From the NCBI GenBank assembly GCA_019744975.1, contig JAIETP010000009.1, positions 1 to 64,000 on the forward strand: a DNA stretch of 64,000 bases, written 5' to 3'. Each line of letters begins with the position of its first letter. Within the stretch, counting starts at the first letter, position 1. The notes under the pieces were generated by a model. It searched no databases. It worked only from the letters and a program-made list of their open reading frames with translations, and was not told the origin of the DNA. Positions 54,381 through 62,200 of the stretch are shown piece after piece. The translations under genes and the position numbers were made by a program. The stretch comes from Burkholderiales bacterium (GTDB taxonomy: Bacteria > Pseudomonadota > Gammaproteobacteria > Burkholderiales > SG8-41).

Positions 54381-55508
54381 CTAGCGCCTGCTGACGTAGG
54401 CGCCCCCCAGCAGCAGTATCACCGCCATCGCCCAGAACACCGGTGTCATGCCCAGTGTCGCGCCGAGGATGCCGAACAGCAGGGGAATGCCCACCTGGGT
54501 CAGGTTGAGCAGGAAGGTGCGCACACCGACCACCTCGCCACCGCGTCCCGGGGGTGCTGCGTTATACAGCAGCGCCATGATCATCGGTTGTGTGCCGCCG
54601 ATGGCCAGGCCGAGTGCGAAGGCCACCGCCATCAGCAGCGGCACCTGCTCGATCAGCGGGAACACCGTCATCGCCGCAGCGGTGGCGAACATGCCGCCGA
54701 TTACCAGCGGCCATTCGCGCACCCGGTGCGCGATCAGCGGCAACAACACACGCACCAGGAAAATCGCGCCGCCGAATGCACCGAGAATCAGACCGATGGT
54801 GGATGCCGAGAGTCCGAGGCCGGTGCCATGGATCGGCGTGACAAAGGTGAACAGGTCCCAGGCCATCGACAGGGTTGCGCTGGCGATGAAGGCGCGGCGC
54901 AGCCCGCGCATGCGGAACAGGTCGCTGACCCGCTTGGCTGGCGCATCGTGGGCCGGCGCCGGATGGGCGGGGAGCGTGATCGGCCGGGTCAGCAGCAGTA
55001 CGATGGCGATCACCACGCTGGCGCCCAGCAGCAGGAAGGTCAGCCGGTGGCCGATCAGGTCGATGGCAAAACCGGAAATCATCGGTCCGAGAAAACCCGA
55101 GGTTGAAAACGCCAGCGCAAGCAGGCTGAAATTGCGCGAGCGCTGCTCCGGCGTGCCGAGCAGGCCGATGGCGTGGTTGACACAGATATGCACCAGCATG
55201 AACCCGCTGCCGGTCACCGCGCTGACGATGAACAGGGTTTCGATGCGCGGAATGGCGACCGCCAGCAGCAGCGCGCCGAGCACTGCGCCGGCACCGATGA
55301 ACAGCGGTGTGCGCACACCGATGCGGTCAATGCTGCGTCCCCAGCCCACCGAAAACACCAGCGGCACCGCCGCCAGCAGCGAAATCAGCACACCCACCGC
55401 CAGCGCTGACGCGTGCAAGTGCAGCGCGAACAGCGACAGCGTGACGCGCGAGCCGGCAAACGCCAGGTGCAGCAGGATGGTCAGCAGCAGTACGAGGCGG
55501 ATGCTCAT
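54381..55508 (-). CDS. Major facilitator superfamily transporter
   Basis: Inner-membrane transporter of 375 residues with about 11-12 hydrophobic helices over its whole length (start MSIRLVLLLTILLHLAFAGS; the loop after helix 2 has VGWGRSIDRIGVRTPLFIG, the MFS motif A region). A cytosolic loop at about 180-200 splits the two halves. The substrate is unknown; an efflux role is a guess. The ATG at 55508 overlaps the stop of the EamA gene (TGATG), so translation is coupled. Confidence 0.9.
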   Translation of the reverse strand: MSIRLVLLLTILLHLAFAGSRVTLSLFALHLHASALAVGVLISLLAAVPLVFSVGWGRSIDRIGVRTPLFIGAGAVLGALLLAVAIPRIETLFIVSAVTGSGFMLVHICVNHAIGLLGTPEQRSRNFSLLALAFSTSGFLGPMISGFAIDLIGHRLTFLLLGASVVIAIVLLLTRPITLPAHPAPAHDAPAKRVSDLFRMRGLRRAFIASATLSMAWDLFTFVTPIHGTGLGLSASTIGLILGAFGGAIFLVRVLLPLIAHRVREWPLVIGGMFATAAAMTVFPLIEQVPLLMAVAFALGLAIGGTQPMIMALLYNAAPPGRGGEVVGVRTFLLNLTQVGIPLLFGILGATLGMTPVFWAMAVILLLGGAYVSRR

Positions 55509-56407
55509 CAAGCGGCCTGCGGCGCACGGCGCTGCCACGACACCAGAGCCACGCCGAGGCAGGTGATGACGATACCGGCCAGCGAAATGGCGGTTGGCAC
55601 CACACCAAACAGCAACAGCTCCAGTGCCACTGCAAAAATCGGGGTCAGGTAAATCAGGCTGGTGACCCGCGTCGCCTGACCGCGCCGCATCAGCGTATGC
55701 AGCGCATTGACGGCGAGTATCGAGGCGCCGATCACCAGGAAAACGATGGTGCCGGCGAGTGTCCATGACCAACGCACGGCGGCGCCCTCGACCAGCCACG
55801 CCAGGGGGGCCAGCACGACGATGTTGCCGGCGAACTGGATCAATGCCGCCGCACGAAGGTCGACCGCCGGGCAGTACACGCGCTGGTACAAGGTGCCGGC
55901 GGTCACGCCGATCAACGACACCGTCACCGCCAGCAGCGCCCCCAGCGTGGCTTCACGGATGTCAATCTTGTGCCAGACGATCAGTGTCACGCCGGCCAGC
56001 CCGATGGCGATGCCCAGCCATTGCCGCAGACCCAGGCGTTCGCCCATCCAGCGCCCGGCAATCACCGCGGTCAGCAGCGGCTGGATCGACAGCAACACGG
56101 CAGTGATGCCTGCCGACATGCCGAGGTACTGGGTGTAATGGCTGCCGCCGAGGTGTACGGTGTGCATCAGCAGTCCGGCGACGATGATGTGGCCATACTC
56201 GCCACGATGTTCCGGCCAGCGTGGTTTGGAAATCAGGACGATCGGAATCAGGCACAGGATACCGAAGGCAAAACGCAGCGCGAGGAAAGTGAAGGGCGCC
56301 GCATGCTGCAGGCCGATTTTGGTGGCGAGGAAGCCTGAGCCCCAAACCGAGACGAAATACCACGCCAGCAGGGTTTCGTAATGACGGGCGGAAAGCGGGG
56401 AAGCCAA
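55508..56407 (-). CDS. EamA/DMT-family transporter
   Basis: Inner-membrane protein of about 299 residues with ten hydrophobic helices in two EamA repeats (about 10-135 and 145-285), the pattern of drug/metabolite exporters such as RhaT/YdcZ relatives. Motifs: VWGSGFLATKIGLQ near the start and SLIYLTPIFAVALELL in the second repeat. The start is uncertain: no ATG fits well, the TTG at 56407 gives a family-length protein, and upstream in-frame ATGs would run into the divergent YHS gene. Substrate unknown. Confidence 0.82.
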   Translation of the reverse strand: MASPLSARHYETLLAWYFVSVWGSGFLATKIGLQHAAPFTFLALRFAFGILCLIPIVLISKPRWPEHRGEYGHIIVAGLLMHTVHLGGSHYTQYLGMSAGITAVLLSIQPLLTAVIAGRWMGERLGLRQWLGIAIGLAGVTLIVWHKIDIREATLGALLAVTVSLIGVTAGTLYQRVYCPAVDLRAAALIQFAGNIVVLAPLAWLVEGAAVRWSWTLAGTIVFLVIGASILAVNALHTLMRRGQATRVTSLIYLTPIFAVALELLLFGVVPTAISLAGIVITCLGVALVSWQRRAPQAA

Positions 56408-56513
56408 GATGGCGGGGCGGCAAAGCCGTAAAGGCGTTGAGTATAACGCGGCACGCGGTTGAAAGCCGCTGCGGACAGGAACGTCGTAAGATGTACTGAA
56501 GGAGGGACATGTC

Positions 56514-57113
56514 ATGACCCGGAAAAGCACATTCATTGCATCACGCCTGTTGTTTCTGCTGGTGCTGCTGGCACTGTTGCCCGGTTGCGCGACGATGAAC
56601 GTGGTATCCGACGGCGCCGATTCGCAACTGATGCTGCGCGGCAATGATCCGGTGGCGTATCACACGCAGGGCAAGGCGGTGCCCGGAGATCCGCAGATCA
56701 AAGTGCAGCATGACGGCCTGACCTATCGTTTTGCCAGCGAGGAGCACCGCAGGATGTTTGCCGCCGCCCCGCAGCGCTATGTGCCGGCGTATGGCGGTTT
56801 TTGCGCCAGCGGCGCGCCCTATGCCTTGAAGTCCAATATCGGCGCCAATACCTTCAAAATCGTCGACGGCCGGCTCTATTTGTTCGGCGGCCCGCGCTCA
56901 CGCCGGCATTGGGAAATGGATCAGCAGCAGAATATTGCGCTGGGCGACCGCTATTGGGAGCAGGAGACCAGGGACCGCCCGTTCCGCCCGCAGAACTGGT
57001 ATCGCTATACCTTTCGCGTGCCGCACTATAAAACGGATGCCGAACTCGAGGCCGAGTGGCAGCGGCGTTACGGCAAGCCGGGTGCCGAACCGATCAAGGC
57101 GCCAGCCGGCTGA
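56514..57113 (+). CDS. YHS-domain lipoprotein
   Basis: Predicted lipoprotein of 199 residues: lipobox LLPGC (Cys25), then a YHS domain (about 38-100: [50 protein letters not shown]). YHS domains are linked to metal binding, often copper, because of their Tyr, His and Cys residues. The remaining 90 residues have no domain I recognise. AAGGAGGG lies just upstream. Its 3' end overlaps the convergent pdxH gene by 20 bases. Confidence 0.85.
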   Translation: MTRKSTFIASRLLFLLVLLALLPGCATMNVVSDGADSQLMLRGNDPVAYHTQGKAVPGDPQIKVQHDGLTYRFASEEHRRMFAAAPQRYVPAYGGFCASGAPYALKSNIGANTFKIVDGRLYLFGGPRSRRHWEMDQQQNIALGDRYWEQETRDRPFRPQNWYRYTFRVPHYKTDAELEAEWQRRYGKPGAEPIKAPAG

Positions 57114-57732
57114 TGCTCCAGCGAGCGCCGTCGCGCGAGTACAGCAAGCGGTCGTGCAGTCGGTTGCGCCGGCCCTGCCAGAATTCCACCGCTATTGGTT
57201 TTAACCTGTAGCCGCCCCAGTGTGCTGGGCGGGCGGGTGCTTCGCCCTGATTTTTGGCGACTTCAGCAAAGCGGGTTTCGAGCGCGCTGCGACTGGCGAC
57301 TACCGTGCTTTGCGGCGATGCGATGGCGGCATGACGGCTGCCCAGCGGCCGGCTGGAAAAATAGTCGTCGGATTCTGCGGCGCTGGTTTTTTCAACCGCG
57401 CCTTCGATACGCACTTCGCGCTCAAGCTCAACCCAGTGAAATACCATCACGGCGCGCGGATTGGCCGCCAGTTCGCGGCCCTTGCGGCTCTGGTAGTTGG
57501 TGTAAAACACGAAGCCTTGTTGATCCGCGCCCTTCAGCAGCACGATGCGTGCACCCGGCGTGCCGTCAGCGGCCACTGTGGCCAGAGTCATCGCATTCGG
57601 CGTCGGCAGTTCGGCACGGACGGCTTCATCAAACCAGTGCTGGAATTGCGTCAGCGGATCAGCGGCGGCATCAGCCTCATCAAGGCTGGCACGCCGGTAT
57701 TCGTTGCGCATCGCGGCCAAATTCAAGGACAC
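57094..57732 (-). CDS. pdxH: Pyridoxamine 5'-phosphate oxidase
   Basis: FMN-dependent oxidase of about 212 residues that makes pyridoxal 5'-phosphate, the cofactor used by LysA among others. Conserved: [24 protein letters not shown] (FMN and phosphate contacts), [33 protein letters not shown] and the C-terminal [18 protein letters not shown]. Start uncertain: the GTG at 57732 was chosen for the family-like [15 protein letters not shown] at 57753 or ATG at 57711 are possible. Overlaps the YHS gene end on the opposite strand. Confidence 0.93.
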   Translation of the reverse strand: MSLNLAAMRNEYRRASLDEADAAADPLTQFQHWFDEAVRAELPTPNAMTLATVAADGTPGARIVLLKGADQQGFVFYTNYQSRKGRELAANPRAVMVFHWVELEREVRIEGAVEKTSAAESDDYFSSRPLGSRHAAIASPQSTVVASRSALETRFAEVAKNQGEAPARPAHWGGYRLKPIAVEFWQGRRNRLHDRLLYSRDGARWSISRLAP

Positions 57733-57795
57733 TCCCGGACTGGTTGGTGGCAATGCATTTTATCGCTCAGTTTATCGTTCAGTTTAGCGCGCACT

Positions 57796-58662
57796 TTACC
57801 GCTCAGGCAGGGGAATGAATTCCGTTTCGCCGGGCACGCCGGGGAAACGCTGTTCGCGCCAGCGGCTGCGCGCGTCTTCGATCAGTTCCTTGCTGCTGGC
57901 GACAAAATTCCAGGAAATAAAACGGTCGCCGTCCATCGCCGCACCGCCAAACGCCATGATGCGCGCAGCGGAACTGGTGTTCACGGTCACTGGTACGCCA
58001 GGTTCGAACACGGCGACCGTATGCGGTGCGGTGACGGTGCCGCAGACGCTGACATCACCGTCAACGACATAAATCGCGCGCTCGGCATGTTCCGGCGGCA
58101 GCTCGAACTGCGCCGCACCACTGGTGGTGATGGCGCCATAAAACATCGGCGAAAAAGTTTTCACCGGTGCCTGCAGTCCCCAGCCCGATCCTGCGATCAG
58201 GCGCAGCTCCGCATTCGGCCAATGTTTGACCGGCAGCGTGGCTGCCGGATGGTGGGCAAACGCCGGATCGGTGCGCTCGTCGGCGACCGGCAGCGCAATC
58301 CAGGTCTGGATGCCATGCAGCCCGCGAGCTTTCCCGCGCTCGTCCTCGGGGCTGCGCTCGGAATGCACGATGCCGTGGCCGGCGGTCATCCAGTTGACGT
58401 CGCCGGGAGTGATGCGTTGTTCATAACCCAGACTGTCGCGATGCATGATCGCGCCCTCGAACAGATAGGTCACGGTCGCCAGCCCGATGTGCGGATGCGG
58501 CCGCACGTCGATGGCGCGGCCGGGCGCGAAGTTGACCGGGCCCATGTGGTCGAAAAAAATGAAAGGGCCGACCATCTTGCGCGTCGCCGCCGGCAGCAGG
58601 CGCCGCACTGTAAAGCCGTCGCCCAAGTCCTTGGTGTGGGCCTTCAGGGTCTGAGAAATCAT
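57796..58662 (-). CDS. Pirin family protein
   Basis: Bicupin protein of 288 residues. The metal site of pirins is seen in DVRPHPHIGLATVTYLFEG and the His-Ser-Glu of GIVHSERSPED; the segment VGPFIFFDHMGP is also typical. Bacterial pirins such as YhhW can act as quercetin dioxygenases, others as regulators of central metabolism; which applies here is unclear. Cytosolic. It stands alone between pdxH and a META-domain lipoprotein gene, all on the minus strand. Confidence 0.93.
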   Translation of the reverse strand: MISQTLKAHTKDLGDGFTVRRLLPAATRKMVGPFIFFDHMGPVNFAPGRAIDVRPHPHIGLATVTYLFEGAIMHRDSLGYEQRITPGDVNWMTAGHGIVHSERSPEDERGKARGLHGIQTWIALPVADERTDPAFAHHPAATLPVKHWPNAELRLIAGSGWGLQAPVKTFSPMFYGAITTSGAAQFELPPEHAERAIYVVDGDVSVCGTVTAPHTVAVFEPGVPVTVNTSSAARIMAFGGAAMDGDRFISWNFVASSKELIEDARSRWREQRFPGVPGETEFIPLPER

Positions 58663-58680
58663 AACGGAGTCATAACTGCG

Positions 58681-59139
58681 TCATGGCTGCAGTTTTGCAG
58701 CGGGTTTTTCCGCCGGTTTTTCAACACTGCGGCGGAAACGCGCGCTGTCGTCGCCGGCGGAGAGGATCAGCGCATCGCCTTCAGTACGGAAATAGGGTTT
58801 GCCCTGCAGCAGCTTGAAATAACGGCCTTCAAAACTGCCGACCGGTTCGATGCAGGCACGGCGGGTGACGGCCAGCGGGGTCGCGACCATTCTGCCGTCG
58901 ACCGAACTTACTGCGCCGGTGCCGGTGTTGCAGCCGCTGAAAGCCGAAATGCGCCCGTCGCGGAGCAGCAGGGTCGCGCGCGCCAGGCCGGGCATGCGGC
59001 CGATGTCGACAAAGCTCGACGTAGTCATTTCCCACCGGCCTTCCGGCAGCGGGATGGGTTTGTCGACAACGGCGCAGGACGCGCTGAAGATGGCGACCGC
59101 GGCGCACAGCAGTTTCAGGCGGAAGAAGCTTGATGACAT
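58681..59139 (-). CDS. META-domain (HslJ-like) lipoprotein
   Basis: Predicted lipoprotein of 152 residues: lipobox FSASC (Cys22), then a META domain (about 35-130) recognised by the strand-turn RISAFSGCNTGTGAVSSVDGR that is near-diagnostic for HslJ/META proteins. Members are secreted or lipid-anchored and linked to stress or motility, with no known activity. The ATG at 59139 gives a proper lipoprotein signal; the frame upstream is open only because it runs antisense into uvrA. The last 20 residues are Lys/Pro/Glu rich. Confidence 0.8.
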   Translation of the reverse strand: MSSSFFRLKLLCAAVAIFSASCAVVDKPIPLPEGRWEMTTSSFVDIGRMPGLARATLLLRDGRISAFSGCNTGTGAVSSVDGRMVATPLAVTRRACIEPVGSFEGRYFKLLQGKPYFRTEGDALILSAGDDSARFRRSVEKPAEKPAAKLQP

Positions 59140-59218
59140 GGGGTCGTGAGAGCGTAATGGGGACGTTGATACAGGGGAGACGTGATTATAAACCGCGTTG
59201 TTGTTGCGGGATTCCCAA

Positions 59219-62200
59219 TCAGATGCCGCGTTCGCGCAGGAATTCGCCGAGTATGCGCGCGGTATGCGAGCGCCTGGGGTTTTTGACCACCTGCGCCGGC
59301 GGCCCTTCGGCGACAATGCGTCCGCCGCCGTCGCCGCCCTCGGGTCCCAGATCGATGATCCAGTCGGCTTCGGCCATCACGTCAAGATTGTGTTCGATCA
59401 CCACCACCGAATTGCCGGCATCGACCAGCCGGTGCAGCACATGGATCAGCTTCTCGACATCCGCCATGTGCAGTCCGACGGTCGGCTCGTCGAGCACATA
59501 CAGTGTACGTTTCTGCGCGCCTGAACGACCCGGCCGCCCGCCCGCGTCATCACCGTTGACGCGGACCTTGGCCAGTTCGGTGACCAGCTTGATGCGCTGG
59601 GCTTCACCTCCCGACAACGTCGGACTTTGCTGGCCCAGTGTCAGGTAACCGAGGCCGACATCCTGCAGCAGCCGCAGCGTGTGGTGAATCATCGGGTGCG
59701 CCGCGAAAAAATCCACCGCGTCATCCACACTCATTGCCAGCACATCACCGATGGATTTTTCCTTAAACCGTACCGCCAGCGTTTCCGTATCAAACCGCGC
59801 GCCATTGCAGACATCGCAGGGCACTTTCACATCGGGTAGAAAACTCATTTCGATTTTCTGCACGCCTTGTCCTTCGCAGGCCTCGCAACGGCCGCCCTTG
59901 GTGTTGAAGGAGAAACGGCTCGCCGTGTAACCGCGCATGCGCGCTTCCGGCGCTTCGGTGTAGAGGCGGCGGATGGTGTCCCAGAATCCGACATAGGTCG
60001 CGGGACAGGAGCGTGGTGTTTTGCCGATGGGGGTCTGATCGACTTCCAATACCCGGCCTACTGCGTCCCAGCCCGTGATTGTTTTGCAACTATTTGTTTT
60101 TATTGATAATTTTGATTTGTTGTTGACCAGGCGCACGAGGTTGGCATGCAACACATCGCGTGCCAGTGTTGATTTGCCCGAGCCTGATACGCCCGTGATC
60201 ACCGTCAGACGTCCCAGCGGCACACCTGCGGTCACGCGTTGCAGGTTGTGCAAAGCGGCTTCGCGAATGATCAGCAACGATGTGTGTTTGTCGACTCGCC
60301 GCGGCGGATGTAATGGATGCTGCAGCGGTTTGGCCAGCAGACGGCCGGTGACCGACTGCGGATTGGACTGCAGTTCGGCCGCAGTGCCGGCCGCAACGAC
60401 ATGGCCGCCGCGACGTCCGGCACCGGGGCCGAGGTCGATCACATGGTCGGCGCGGCGGATGGTGTCTTCATCGTGTTCGACCACGATCAGGGTGTTCCCC
60501 TTGGTCTGCAGTTTGGCCAGCGTGTCGAGCAGGATGCGGTTGTCGCGCGGATGCAGGCCGATGGTCGGTTCATCGAGAATGTAGGCGACGCCGCGCAGGT
60601 TCGATCCCAATTGCGCCGCGAGGCGGATACGCTGTGCTTCGCCACCCGACAGCGTGGGCGCGGCGCGGTCCAGCGCCAAATAACCCAGACCGACTTCATC
60701 GAGAAAACTCAGCCGGCTGCGGATTTCACTGACAATGTCGCGCGCAATCGCCGCTTCGCGACCACTGAATGACACATCAGTGAATTCGCGCGCAAGTTTG
60801 GCCACCGGCAAAGCAGCGAGCGCTGCAATCGAACGTTTGCGGTAACGCACCGCCAGTGCCGTCGGATTCAGGCGTTGGCCGTCACAGCTCGGGCAGGGTT
60901 CATCGACCTCCAGCCAGTTCAGCCAGGAATCCAGCACATGTTCCTCGGTGCCGGTTTTTTCACGCTCTTCGTCCCAGTCGATTTTTTCCAGGGTCAGTCC
61001 GGTGCCGAAGCACGACGGGCACCAGCCGTGTTTGGAGTTGTACGAAAACAATCGCGGATCGAGTTCGGGAAAACTCTTGTTGCAGGACGGACAGGCGCGT
61101 TTGATCGAATACACAACCTCGGTCAGTTTGATCCGGCGCGCATCCTTTTTCGCCATCGCCTCGGCCAGCGTATCGATGCCGCCCAGCACCTGCACGATGC
61201 CCTTGCCGTGCTCCAATGCCGTCGCCAGTCCGGCGCGCAGGGCGGCTTCGTTTTCCGGCGTGACGCGAATGTCGGCGACCGGCAGTTCAATGCTGTGTTC
61301 CTTGAAGCGCGCCAGCCGCGGCCAGGGCGAGGTCGGGATGAATTCACCATCGACCCGGAGATGGGTGTAACCCCTGCCCGCGGCCCATTTCGCGAGGTCG
61401 GTGTAATAACCCTTGCGGTTGACCACCAGGGGGGCCAGCAGGCCGACGCGATCATTGCGGTACTGCTTCATGATGCGCGCGGTGATCTGGTCGATGCTCT
61501 GCGGTTCGATCGCGACATCGCAGTCCGGGCAGTACTGGGTGCCGAGTTTGACGTAGAGCAGGCGCAGGAAATGGTAGATCTCGGTCAGTGTGGCCACCGT
61601 GCTGCGCCGGCCGCCGCGGCTGGTGCGCTGCTCGATGGCCACGGTCGGTGGAATGCCGTAAATCGCATCGACGTCGGGACGTGCCGCCGCCTGCACAAAC
61701 TGGCGGGCGTAGGCATTCAATGACTCCAGGTAACGCCGCTGGCCTTCGGCAAACACGATATCGAAAGCCAGTGTCGATTTGCCGCTGCCCGACACCCCCG
61801 TGACCACGGTGAATTTGCCGCGCGGAATGTTGACGCTGATGTTTTGCAGATTGTGTTCGCGGGCGTGGCTGACACTGATGTTGTTGCCGTTGCGCAATGC
61901 CGTCATCGGCAGGGGTTGTGGTGCAACCGGCGCACCTAGCGAAGCGGTGTAGTCGCGCAAGGCTTTGCCGGTATGCGAAACCGGGTGTGCGGCGACAATG
62001 TCCGGCGTGCCCGTGCACACCACTTCGCCGCCGGCGTCTCCACCCTCGGGGCCGAGGTCGATGATCCAGTCGGCGGCGCGGATCACGTCGAGATTGTGTT
62101 CGATGACCATCAGCGAATGACCGGCGGCAATCAGCTTGCGGAACGCACCCAGCAGTTTGCGTACATCATCGAAATGCAGCCCCGTGGTCGGTTCATCGAA

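Noticed and set aside
57220-59133. Plus-strand open frame of about 637 codons across pdxH, pirin and the META gene
   Set aside because: It runs antisense through three recognised genes and has no domain of its own.
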